A stretch of DNA of 64,000 nt from Balneolaceae bacterium (lineage in GTDB: Bacteria; Bacteroidota; Rhodothermia; Balneolales; Balneolaceae). Under the pieces are notes generated by a model, which saw nothing but the letters and a program-made list of their open reading frames with translations, made no database searches and was not told where the DNA came from. Of this stretch, positions 43,597-51,884 are shown in pieces; within the stretch, counting starts at the first letter, position 1, and each line of letters begins with the position of its first letter. A program made the position numbers and the translations under genes. The stretch covers positions 310,001 through 374,000 of the forward strand of contig JAEPQE010000001.1 in the NCBI GenBank assembly GCA_017640665.1, given 5' to 3'.

Positions 43597-44406
43597 ATGA
43601 AAACGTTCTTTTTTACTATTCTTATTTTACTTTTCTCAACTGGATATGCTTCCGCACAGGTTTCGGTAGGTGAAGAAGCGCCTGATTTCACGCACCAGGT
43701 TTTAGGTGAAAGTGAAGGAACCAATATTTCGTTATCAGATCTTGAAGGTCAGGTTGTTTATATCTTTTTCTATGGTGCTGGTTGTCCACATTGCCGTACG
43801 AATGGTCCGGTAACTGAAACTGAGATATATCAGACATTTAAAGATGATACTAATTTTGTTGCACTAGGATTAGATACCTGGGATGACCCTGTCTCAAATA
43901 ATCAAAACTTCAGAAACGTAACCGGTATTACATATCCATTATTACTTAATGCAGGACAAACCTTGGTAGACTATTACGGAGGTTCAGGGTTTTATGACCG
44001 ATCTGTAGTTATTGGCGCAGATGGTTTTCTTAAATATAAAGGAACCACATTTGTAGATTCGGATTATGAAGATGTTGTAGATGTAATTGTAGACGAATTA
44101 GCGATCTTAAGCACCTCCTCAGAAATTGATAATGACTCTCCAACATCCATTCGTTTAGATCAAAACTATCCGAATCCATTTAACCCATCTACTACTATTT
44201 CATACCAGCTGGCATCTCCCGGAGAAGTAAAATTGCAGATTTTTAACGCTCTTGGTCAACAAATTGCAACGCTTGTTGATGGATTTCAGGCTTCCGGAAG
44301 TCAATCAATAAGCTGGAATGCCACCTCTGTTCCATCGGGTATTTATATGTACAGACTGATAGCCGGCGGAGAAGTTCTTACTAAAAGAATGATGCTTATT
44401 AAATAG
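43597..44406 (+). CDS. Secreted redoxin with type IX secretion sorting domain
   Basis: This 269-residue protein has a signal peptide (about 1-20, ending YASA), a thioredoxin-like domain (about 22-165) with Cys63 and Cys66 in GAGCPHC, and a C-terminal domain (about 185-269) of the T9SS type A kind: NYPNPFNPSTTISYQL, then LGQQIATL and PSGIYMYRL. It should be exported through the type IX system to the cell surface or medium. It is a paralogue of the lipoprotein redoxin just upstream; together they could work on each side of the outer membrane. Confidence 0.9.
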   Translation: MKTFFFTILILLFSTGYASAQVSVGEEAPDFTHQVLGESEGTNISLSDLEGQVVYIFFYGAGCPHCRTNGPVTETEIYQTFKDDTNFVALGLDTWDDPVSNNQNFRNVTGITYPLLLNAGQTLVDYYGGSGFYDRSVVIGADGFLKYKGTTFVDSDYEDVVDVIVDELAILSTSSEIDNDSPTSIRLDQNYPNPFNPSTTISYQLASPGEVKLQIFNALGQQIATLVDGFQASGSQSISWNATSVPSGIYMYRLIAGGEVLTKRMMLIK

Positions 44407-44438
44407 CTTTTCAAGTATTATAAATCTTATCTAATTTA

Positions 44439-44477
44439 AAAATTAGTCTTGACTAAATTTTAAATTAATCTCATATT
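44439..44477 (+). promoter_or_regulatory. Candidate DtxR/MntR-type operator overlapping the TonB receptor promoter
   Basis: TTAGTC (44443-44448) and GACTAA (44451-44456) form a perfect palindrome with a 2-base spacer, extended by AAAA and TTTT flanks to 44439-44461. It resembles the AATTAxxxTTGACTTAATT-type boxes bound by the MntR/SloR/ScaR branch of the DtxR family. TTGACT (44449-44454) can serve as -35, with CATATT (44472-44477) as a weak -10. An MntR-like gene lies 3.4 kb downstream. Confidence 0.6.
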
Positions 44478-44501
44478 CACTCTTGCAATAAAAGAGTTTC
44501 T

Positions 44502-46691
44502 ATGAAGAGAGTATTTATTTTAGTTGTTGCCATTTCCTCTGTTTTAAATCTGAATGCTCAGGAGACAGGAGTTTTAACCGGATTGGTGAAATCCGAAGCG
44601 GGAGCCATTGAAAATGCCACCATAGGTGTGAAGAGTCTTGGGATTGGTAGTTACACCAACAAAGACGGGTACTTTGTTATAAAAAATCTTCCTGTAGGTA
44701 GCCACCTTCTAACGGTTCGTGCCATCGGCTTTCTGGAGAAGGAAGTTCCTGTTCAAGTACAAAAAGACACTACCTTTATAACGGTTTATCTTGATGAGTC
44801 GATGCTGCAGCTTGATGAAATGGTGGTAACTGGTACTATGAAGGAAATATCAATATCAGACTCACCGGTTAAGGTTAACTTGATTTCGCAGAACTTCCTG
44901 AATAAAACAGGTAGTAATAATATTATGGATGCCATCCAGTATGTGAACGGGCTTTATAATCAGGTTGATTGTGCCGTCTGTGGAACAAATAACATTCGTA
45001 TAAATGGAATGGAAGGCCCGTATACCTCTGTGCTTATTGATGGCATGCCGGTTATGGGGGCTCTTGCCTCTGTGTATGGTTTGAATGGGATCAGCCCAAC
45101 CATTATCCGAAATCTGGAGGTTATCAAGGGACCAAATTCAACACTTTATGGAAGTCAGGCGATGGGTGGTGTGATTAATATTATCACCGAAAACCCTTCG
45201 ATTGCTCCTATTTTTGATATTTCTTCAACCACTAGTACTCACAGCGAACATAATTTAGATTTTTCTTTGGTTCCTAAAGTAGGAAAATCACCAACCATGC
45301 TTAGCGGAAGTATCTATGTGCAGGATCGGTTTATTGATGAAAACGGAGACAATTTCGCTGACATTACCCAAAATGTTCGGGTTTCATTGTTTAATAAATG
45401 GGAAATTTATCGTCCAAGTGGTAAGAAGTTTAATTTGGCGGGTAAATATTATTTTGAAGACAGAATGGGAGGGACCTCGAATTTTGAGCGGGATTTAAGA
45501 GGAAGCACATCGGTTTATGGAGAATCAATTTATACCAATCGTTTTGAACTTTTTGGAAGCTATGAGCTTCCTCTCGAAAGCGAAACGATTCGGCTGGATG
45601 CCTCCTACAGTTATCATGATCAGGATAGTTATTATGGAGAATATCATTACATAGCAGATCAGCAAACAACGTTCGCAAACCTGATTTGGGACAAGCCTGT
45701 CTCTAAAGATAATGGCTTTGTTACCGGTCTTAGCGCCCGTTATGATGAGCTCCATCAATTATTTAATGGCACAAGATTGAATGGAGGCTCTGAAGACACC
45801 CGATTTGTTCCCGGTATTTTCACTCAATATGATCATAAATTTTCCAGTAAACTCAGAGGCCTGGCAGGACTTCGAGCCGACCATCACCAGGATCATGGCG
45901 TAATTCTTTCCCCCCGGGTTAATCTGAAAGCTGACCCTTTTTCGCACTCTACGGTGCGCCTTAATGTTGGAACTGGATTTCGTATAGTAAACTTATTTAC
46001 TGAAGAACATGAGTCTTTAACCGGTTCCCGACAAGTTGAAATTGCAGAAGCACTAAACCCGGAACGTTCCTTTAATCTGGCATTAAACTGGAACCAGATT
46101 ATTGATATCGGCCCTTCCGTGTTAAATGTTGATTTTGATGTATATCAAACCCGGTTCTCAAATCAAATTATACCGGATTATGATACTCCTGATAAAATTA
46201 TCTACTCGAATCTGGATGGTTATTCTGTTTCGAGGGGGTTATCAATCAGCATGGCGCATAACTTCCTGATTCCTCTTACATATTCAATCGGAATTACATT
46301 TCAGGATGTGTTCTTCGTTGAAAATGATATTAGAGAAGACCTCCCATTCTCTCCTGACTTCAATTCAGTATTAAGTCTGACCTATCGCTTTACAGAAACC
46401 GGAATTAATGTAGACTATACCGGAAGAATAATTGGTAAAATGAGATTGCCCGAATACCCCGAACGAGATCTTTATTCCAAGGCGTTCAGTGAACACAACT
46501 TAAAATTAACTAAGATATTTTCAGAACGGTTTGAAATGTTTTTAACCGGAAAAAACCTTTTTGATTATATCCAAGGCGATGCAATTATTGCTCCCGATCA
46601 ACCTTTCAGTGATGAATTTGCTACTGATTATGTGTACGGGCCACTACAAGGAAGGCGATTTATGGTGGGAATCAGTTATAGTATAAATTAA
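44502..46691 (+). CDS. TonB-dependent outer-membrane receptor with CxxC in the plug
   Basis: This 729-residue receptor has a signal peptide (about 1-20), a carboxypeptidase-like regulatory domain (about 22-105), a plug domain (about 110-235) and a 22-strand barrel ending in MVGISYSIN. The plug holds Cys157 and Cys160 (QVDCAVCGTNN) before the conserved INGMEGPYTSVLIDGMP segment. The cysteine pair could bind a metal or exchange disulfides with the redoxins upstream. The gene has its own likely promoter with a metalloregulator-like palindrome. Uptake of a metal or metal chelate is the best guess; the ligand is not known. Confidence 0.85.
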   Translation: MKRVFILVVAISSVLNLNAQETGVLTGLVKSEAGAIENATIGVKSLGIGSYTNKDGYFVIKNLPVGSHLLTVRAIGFLEKEVPVQVQKDTTFITVYLDESMLQLDEMVVTGTMKEISISDSPVKVNLISQNFLNKTGSNNIMDAIQYVNGLYNQVDCAVCGTNNIRINGMEGPYTSVLIDGMPVMGALASVYGLNGISPTIIRNLEVIKGPNSTLYGSQAMGGVINIITENPSIAPIFDISSTTSTHSEHNLDFSLVPKVGKSPTMLSGSIYVQDRFIDENGDNFADITQNVRVSLFNKWEIYRPSGKKFNLAGKYYFEDRMGGTSNFERDLRGSTSVYGESIYTNRFELFGSYELPLESETIRLDASYSYHDQDSYYGEYHYIADQQTTFANLIWDKPVSKDNGFVTGLSARYDELHQLFNGTRLNGGSEDTRFVPGIFTQYDHKFSSKLRGLAGLRADHHQDHGVILSPRVNLKADPFSHSTVRLNVGTGFRIVNLFTEEHESLTGSRQVEIAEALNPERSFNLALNWNQIIDIGPSVLNVDFDVYQTRFSNQIIPDYDTPDKIIYSNLDGYSVSRGLSISMAHNFLIPLTYSIGITFQDVFFVENDIREDLPFSPDFNSVLSLTYRFTETGINVDYTGRIIGKMRLPEYPERDLYSKAFSEHNLKLTKIFSERFEMFLTGKNLFDYIQGDAIIAPDQPFSDEFATDYVYGPLQGRRFMVGISYSIN

Positions 46692-46720
46692 AAAAGGCCA
46701 CAACACATGCTGCAGCCTTA
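46691..46720. terminator. Candidate terminator between converging genes
   Basis: AAGGC (46694-46698) pairs with GCCTT (46715-46719). Read on the reverse strand the hairpin is followed by a run of six T residues, so it better terminates the DoxX gene than the receptor gene. Confidence 0.5.
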
Positions 46721-46744
46721 GTTAAATAACGTGAGTATTACGGC

Positions 46745-47134
46745 TTATGAGTCTGTATCGTCTTCTTTTTCAGAATAAACACCGGAAATAAAAAATGCAG
46801 CACCAGCCATAGCTAAATCTTTAAGCAGGTTTCCCATAGAAATCTGCATGCTCATATCGTTTTCAGCACCTATTACTCCGGGCAAATGAATTGATAAGGC
46901 GAAAATCACAAGCATAACCCCTAACAACATAGAAACGAGCATCACCCGATTTTGTATAAGAATTGAAATCGCAGCACCTAACAACGCTACTCCGGTTAAG
47001 TATACCCAGAATACCCCTCCGGGTATTGGCACCATTCCGGCCATATCATTCGCTCCCATAAAATGAAAAAAAGAAAAGACTAAAATTGTTATTCCGTATA
47101 GTATTCTTCCTATTTTTGCAATCATTGTGTCCAT
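46745..47134 (-). CDS. DoxX-like small membrane protein
   Basis: This 129-residue inner-membrane protein has four hydrophobic helices (about 8-28, 38-60, 64-85 and 103-120) and resembles the DoxX/DUF-type family of four-helix proteins, some of which are linked to thiol or redox balance. It is on the reverse strand, 86 bases from the MntR gene upstream, and could share its transcript. No catalytic residue was recognised. Confidence 0.7.
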   Translation of the reverse strand: MDTMIAKIGRILYGITILVFSFFHFMGANDMAGMVPIPGGVFWVYLTGVALLGAAISILIQNRVMLVSMLLGVMLVIFALSIHLPGVIGAENDMSMQISMGNLLKDLAMAGAAFFISGVYSEKEDDTDS

Positions 47135-47220
47135 AAGACTCCTTTATTTGTTAATAATAGAAATACATTCTAAGAAATCAGGACGTCTTATTCCATTCCT
47201 AAGCCCAACTAAATAATAGC

Positions 47221-47880
47221 TTATGAAGGATCTACTAAATAGATCTGTTTTGCAATGGCATAACCCAGCGTCTTTTCTTTGTCTTCAAGTAAAACCTTGA
47301 TCGGACCTTCAAAGGGAGCTTTTTCCAGAATGGTAAGCTTTACGCCTGGTATTACTCCCGTTTTCTCCAGATACCTGAGTAACTCAGGGTCCTGGTCTCT
47401 AACCCTGCCAATTATATAATGAGTACTCTCTTCTGCATCACAAACAGAAAGAGAAGCCATTTCTGGCATTACCCCATCTTTGGTAGGAATCGGGTCTCCA
47501 TGGGGATCGTGGGTGGGATGATTCAGCAATTCAGCAATTTTATCTTCAAATTGTTCTGAAATATGATGCTCCAGCTTCTCAGCCTCGTCATGCACTTCGT
47601 CCCAGGAATAACCCATTACCTCTTTCAAATAAAGTTCGAGAAGCCTGTGATGGCGCAAAATTTCGAGGGCAATTTTTCTTCCTGCATCGGTTAGCGTTGC
47701 ACCTTTGTAGGATTTATGATCAATAAAATTCATTCCCGAAAGGCGCTTTAACATATTGGTTACCGAAGCTGAAGAGACATTAAGCATCTCTGCAATATTT
47801 GTGGTACTTGCTCCCGCTCCTTCCGTTTCTAACACGTAAATTGCTTTCAGGTAATCCTCAACAGATTGACTTAAACTCAT
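47221..47880 (-). CDS. DtxR/MntR-family metal-dependent transcriptional regulator
   Basis: The protein (219 residues from this start) has an N-terminal winged helix (about 1-65, VEDYLKAIYVLE), the metal-binding and dimerisation domain (about 70-140, with HHISEQFEDKIAELLNHP) and a FeoA/SH3-like C-terminal domain (about 150-219). Such proteins repress metal-uptake genes when Mn or Fe is bound. The frame is open to 47916, but ATG at 47880 (MSLSQSVEDYL) is the family start and overlaps the TGA of the thioredoxin gene by 4 bases. The palindrome at 44443-44456 is a candidate target. Confidence 0.9.
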   Translation of the reverse strand: MSLSQSVEDYLKAIYVLETEGAGASTTNIAEMLNVSSASVTNMLKRLSGMNFIDHKSYKGATLTDAGRKIALEILRHHRLLELYLKEVMGYSWDEVHDEAEKLEHHISEQFEDKIAELLNHPTHDPHGDPIPTKDGVMPEMASLSVCDAEESTHYIIGRVRDQDPELLRYLEKTGVIPGVKLTILEKAPFEGPIKVLLEDKEKTLGYAIAKQIYLVDPS

Positions 47881-48401
47881 TTCCCATCCTGAAGTTTTCC
47901 TTCCTGTTCCAACCATTCTTCAAATCCCATTTCTCCGTATGCGCCTGAGCCTACATATTCGAGTAGTGGTGAATAAATTTCCGGTTCAATATATCCGGGC
48001 TGTGCACCTAGAATCTCACCTTCTGAATCAATAAAATAATGGGTTGGAAATGATACTAATCTCAGGTAACGGGCAAGCTCTTTTGCCGGCATTTTTTTTC
48101 CATTGTAGGACACCCTTTCTTCTGATTCACCATTCAATTGAACCGGGTAATAATAATCTGCAATTGATTGTTGAACAGATGAATCAGGAAATGACTCTTT
48201 TCTCATTTTAAGGCAGTAAGTACACCATTCTGCGTAACCAAAGAGTAAAATACTCTTCCCTGTTTCCTTTGCTTTTTCCTGCGCTTCATCTAAGGTATAC
48301 CATTCAAATCCGGAATTGATCTCAGACTGAGATTGAGCATGGCTGTTCAATACAGTAAATAGCGCCAGAATTAGCGTAACAAAAATTGTTCGGGTTTTCA
48401 T
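47877..48401 (-). CDS. Exported thioredoxin-family protein
   Basis: This 174-residue protein has a signal peptide (about 1-23, ending SHAQ) and a thioredoxin-like domain of the DsbD-C/thioredoxin_7 kind with active site WCTYC (Cys60, Cys63) and cis-Pro in VSFPTHYFID. It should act on disulfides in the periplasm. It lies 13 bases after the SpoIIE-type phosphatase gene and overlaps the MntR-type gene, so redox and metal control are in the same transcript. Confidence 0.87.
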   Translation of the reverse strand: MKTRTIFVTLILALFTVLNSHAQSQSEINSGFEWYTLDEAQEKAKETGKSILLFGYAEWCTYCLKMRKESFPDSSVQQSIADYYYPVQLNGESEERVSYNGKKMPAKELARYLRLVSFPTHYFIDSEGEILGAQPGYIEPEIYSPLLEYVGSGAYGEMGFEEWLEQEGKLQDGK

Positions 48402-48414
48402 GTTATGCTCTTAA

Positions 48415-50973
48415 TTATCCTTTTATCACAACGAGCGTCATGTCATCATATTGGAGTGCTCCGCCAATAAAGGTACGAACATCTTCAATAATTAAATCGC
48501 GAAGTTCTTTTGCGGAATTGGTTTTTTCACGTTTTATCAACTTGAACAATCTTTTTTCGTCATAAAATTCCCCTTCTTCGTTCTGCGCTTCAGTAATACC
48601 ATCGGTATAAAGCACCAGCACGTCTCCCTTTTTAAACTGTATCGTATCTTCTTCCATTATTTTATTAAAGGCTTCCCCTTTACTCATTCCGATCGCCACA
48701 CCTTGGGGCTGCATCCATTTTACTTCACCATTAGTCTTATAAAGCATCGGATTGTGACCTGCACGGATGTAAGTGAATGTCCTCTCTGTGGAGTTCAACA
48801 CACCATAAATCATGGATATAAATGTGCCTCTTGTTGCATGTTGATTGAACAACTTGTTTACTCTGAAAAGCATCATCTTCGGGGAAGGAAAAATAGAGCA
48901 CAAACTGTGAATCACTCCTTTGATGAAGGTCATATAAAACGCAGCCTGAATTCCTTTCCCGCTAACATCTCCTATAGCTATGGCAGCACGCTCATCATCC
49001 AGGCAAATTATGTCATAGTAATCGCCCCCGGTTTCTTGCGCGGGATAACACACTGCTGCTGAATCAAAATCCGTTAAATCCGGGGTCGTATTTGGAAGAA
49101 AAGCTGTTTGAACATTGCGAGCGATATCTAACTCTTGTTTCACACGCTCTTCCTTCGCTAGATCTTCGATATACTCGGGAACATAATCCGGCAAATGATC
49201 TTTTTCTTCACCCATAATCAAAAAGTAGAGCGCTATTCCGGAGAGCATAATCATTGTAAGTACAAACCCTAAAAAAATCGGCGCATCAGGAGATCCGGAA
49301 ACCAACCAGCCTTTTGAGGTTGTTATGAAATTCAGAAAGATGAAAAAGCCCAACGCGATGGTCAGGAAATCAAAATTGATATAAAAGACTCCAATCAATA
49401 AACCAAGTATGAAATTCAGAAAGAATTCGATTAATGGAGGTTCCAATCCCATCGGTACTATATCTACCACCGCAAAAATTAACCCACTTACAAAAGGAAT
49501 AATCCATTTTTTTGAAGTAAGCGCGTATAATTGATTTCCAACAATCAGGAAGCAAACCAACACAAATGATAAGCCCAACAGGAGTGTGATAATAATATTC
49601 GCAAGGGGCGAAATGGAGTATGCTCCTTCGTAAAAAAGGACATCCCCCCGGATATAGAGTGCAGGAAAGAAATTAATAAGTATTGAAAATACTCCGGCTA
49701 AAATAGCCCCGATTGAAATCGCCCTGACTATCGCCCACCCAACAGGTTTATTCTTAAACATTCCACGGCGAATCAAATCCCAGGTTTTTAACTGACTAGG
49801 CCAGTACTGCCGGGTCACCGAATCACTAACGGCTGTAGTTACAAAAAATCCGGTTGCCGTAAATGCTCCAACTAATCCAAAAGCAAACATTACGTTCAAA
49901 AAAGTGGCTAGTTGCCCTGTTTCAAAACTAAAAGCAAATTCTCTTGAATATTGAAGAATAAATAATAATGGAACGAGAAATCCACATATAACAGCTACAA
50001 TTAGTGCCGGACGGGTGTCTACTGCACGAGACTTAATCCTCAGATAAAAAGAAATGAGGAGCCAAACTCCAAAGAAAAGAAGAACCCCTAAGGCCAGATT
50101 TCTTCTTTTTTCTTCAATATTTCTTGCCGGAGGAACCCCTTCATCCAACTCAACATTAAAGCTTTTAATTACTCCTGCGGGCAGCATTTCGATCGTAAGT
50201 TTTGGCGTAATTCCCATCACTGTGTCCTGAGATGTTAAATACGCGGTAGCGTACCGAAACACCCCATTTTCGTCGAAACTCATAGAGTCCCTGCTAAAAG
50301 AAAAACTCCTCCAATAGGTGTTTTTTATATAATAGTCGATTCCCGCCCATATATAGCTATTGTGATAATCTTCCTGGCTGTCAAGCTGCTCTCTGATGAA
50401 CTCCATTGAACTACTCATGTCATCTCGTATATGCTGGAAGTTCACCAATCTGGTGATTATCGAATCTTCGAATGCCTTTGTGAACTCCCTTCCTCTTGCA
50501 TAAGACTTACGGATCATTCCACGATGGAAGGGAGTTTGTTCCCGAATCAGCTCATCATCAACATCAAAAGAAATGAGTTCTCCTTGTTTACTTAAACGGG
50601 CTTCATAAGATTTTTTTCTATCTCCATCCACTACCGAAAACTCTTCGATCGTCCAATTATAGGTTGGGAGTTTGATACGGCTTGTATCTTCCATCGCTTT
50701 AACAAACTCAGTCCGACCATATTTTTTTTGGAGATGATCGATTACAGTGGAATAGGAAGTAATGCGGGCTCTTTTTTTAAGATTAACAGGCTGATATTGC
50801 CAGTTCAAAAAGATAGAGTCGGCGAGTTCTATAGCCTCCTCATCTGATATTTTAATATCTACTGGCCCCAGCGGATGGTGATTCCCAAGATCGAAGAAAA
50901 ACCAAATTGCCCCAAAAAATCCAAAAATAAGAAGCAGTATATCCCTAAAGCGTTGATCGTGCATTGCAAACAT
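48415..50973 (-). CDS. Membrane-bound PP2C/SpoIIE-type protein phosphatase
   Basis: This 852-residue protein has an N-terminal helix (about 10-27), an extracytoplasmic domain (about 30-290), roughly ten hydrophobic helices (about 290-590) and a C-terminal SpoIIE/RsbU PP2C domain (about 610-852) with GGDYYDI, IGDVSGKGIQAA and YTDGITEA metal-site motifs and a final DDMTLVVIKG. SpoIIE-type phosphatases usually act on anti-sigma factor antagonists, but no partner genes of that kind are nearby. ATG at 50973 or 50964 could be the start. It is the first gene of a reverse operon with a thioredoxin and an MntR-type regulator. Confidence 0.88.
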   Translation of the reverse strand: MFAMHDQRFRDILLLIFGFFGAIWFFFDLGNHHPLGPVDIKISDEEAIELADSIFLNWQYQPVNLKKRARITSYSTVIDHLQKKYGRTEFVKAMEDTSRIKLPTYNWTIEEFSVVDGDRKKSYEARLSKQGELISFDVDDELIREQTPFHRGMIRKSYARGREFTKAFEDSIITRLVNFQHIRDDMSSSMEFIREQLDSQEDYHNSYIWAGIDYYIKNTYWRSFSFSRDSMSFDENGVFRYATAYLTSQDTVMGITPKLTIEMLPAGVIKSFNVELDEGVPPARNIEEKRRNLALGVLLFFGVWLLISFYLRIKSRAVDTRPALIVAVICGFLVPLLFILQYSREFAFSFETGQLATFLNVMFAFGLVGAFTATGFFVTTAVSDSVTRQYWPSQLKTWDLIRRGMFKNKPVGWAIVRAISIGAILAGVFSILINFFPALYIRGDVLFYEGAYSISPLANIIITLLLGLSFVLVCFLIVGNQLYALTSKKWIIPFVSGLIFAVVDIVPMGLEPPLIEFFLNFILGLLIGVFYINFDFLTIALGFFIFLNFITTSKGWLVSGSPDAPIFLGFVLTMIMLSGIALYFLIMGEEKDHLPDYVPEYIEDLAKEERVKQELDIARNVQTAFLPNTTPDLTDFDSAAVCYPAQETGGDYYDIICLDDERAAIAIGDVSGKGIQAAFYMTFIKGVIHSLCSIFPSPKMMLFRVNKLFNQHATRGTFISMIYGVLNSTERTFTYIRAGHNPMLYKTNGEVKWMQPQGVAIGMSKGEAFNKIMEEDTIQFKKGDVLVLYTDGITEAQNEEGEFYDEKRLFKLIKREKTNSAKELRDLIIEDVRTFIGGALQYDDMTLVVIKG

Positions 50974-51058
50974 GAAAATCCTATACGGAAATCTTTAATT
51001 AGGTTGCAGGAATATGCTTAGATTCCTGCGTTTTTAAAACCTTTGTTTATACCATTTT

Positions 51059-51832
51059 ATGTGCCTGATTACTTTTGCTTACAATGTTCATCCTAAATAC
51101 CGGTTAATTCTGGCGGCCAACCGGGATGAGTTTTATGAACGCCCTACGCGAAAGGCTGAATTTTGGGACAAAGAAGGGTATCCTGATTTACTTGCAGGAA
51201 AAGACCTTAAAGCCGGGGGCACATGGATGGGAACTCATACATCCGGGAAATGGGCAGCTTTAACAAATTATAGAGATCCTTCGTGCGTAAAAGAAAATCC
51301 ACCAAGTAGAGGGGCGCTTGTATTAGATTTTTTAAAAAGTACCGATAAAGCACAGGACCACCTTGTAAAGAACCAATCAAGGGCTGATACATATAGTGGA
51401 TACAATCTTCTTTTGGGAGATGGAAGCGGCGTGTACCATTATTCGAATGTTACTGACAAGATCTCCGAGTTGGAAACAGGAATACATGGAGTAAGCAACG
51501 CTTTGCTTGATACCTCATGGCCAAAATTGGATCAGGCTAAAGCTGAGCTAGAAGAAGTCATTCAAAAAAAAGAATTTGAAATTGAGCGGTTATTCGAATT
51601 GCTCAAGAATGAACACAAGCCTACAGAAGATCAATTGCCTGACACCGGAATACCTAAGGAATGGGAAAAAGCAGTGTCATCGGTATTCATCAAAACTGAT
51701 ACCTATGGTACTCGTTGTTCTACCCTGCTGTTAATCGGTCGCGATGACAAAGCATCTTTTATTGAACGCAGATATAATCCCAAGACTTCTGAGATTATTG
51801 AGGAGAATGCTTTTAAACTGGTTTTTAGTTAA
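51059..51832 (+). CDS. NRDE (TANGO2-like) family protein
   Basis: This 257-residue protein begins MCLITFAY, with the Cys2 and NRDE (AANRDEFYERPT, near residue 24) motifs of the TANGO2/NRDE family. The fold is of the N-terminal nucleophile kind in which Cys2 may become the N-terminal nucleophile. The biochemical role is not settled; human TANGO2 affects lipid and acyl-CoA handling. It is divergent from the phosphatase gene and followed by the antiporter gene after 52 bases. Confidence 0.87.
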   Translation: MCLITFAYNVHPKYRLILAANRDEFYERPTRKAEFWDKEGYPDLLAGKDLKAGGTWMGTHTSGKWAALTNYRDPSCVKENPPSRGALVLDFLKSTDKAQDHLVKNQSRADTYSGYNLLLGDGSGVYHYSNVTDKISELETGIHGVSNALLDTSWPKLDQAKAELEEVIQKKEFEIERLFELLKNEHKPTEDQLPDTGIPKEWEKAVSSVFIKTDTYGTRCSTLLLIGRDDKASFIERRYNPKTSEIIEENAFKLVFS

Positions 51833-51884
51833 AAAAGAGTGTTTATTCATTCGATTTATTATTTCCAATTATTGATCCGTTTTA

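Noticed and set aside
47881-47916. Longer N-terminus for the MntR-type regulator
   Set aside because: The 12 codons lie in the thioredoxin gene; MSLSQSVEDYL at 47880 is the normal family start.
48703-49062. 119-codon forward ORF inside the SpoIIE phosphatase gene
   Set aside because: It is antisense to the PP2C domain with all its motifs intact.
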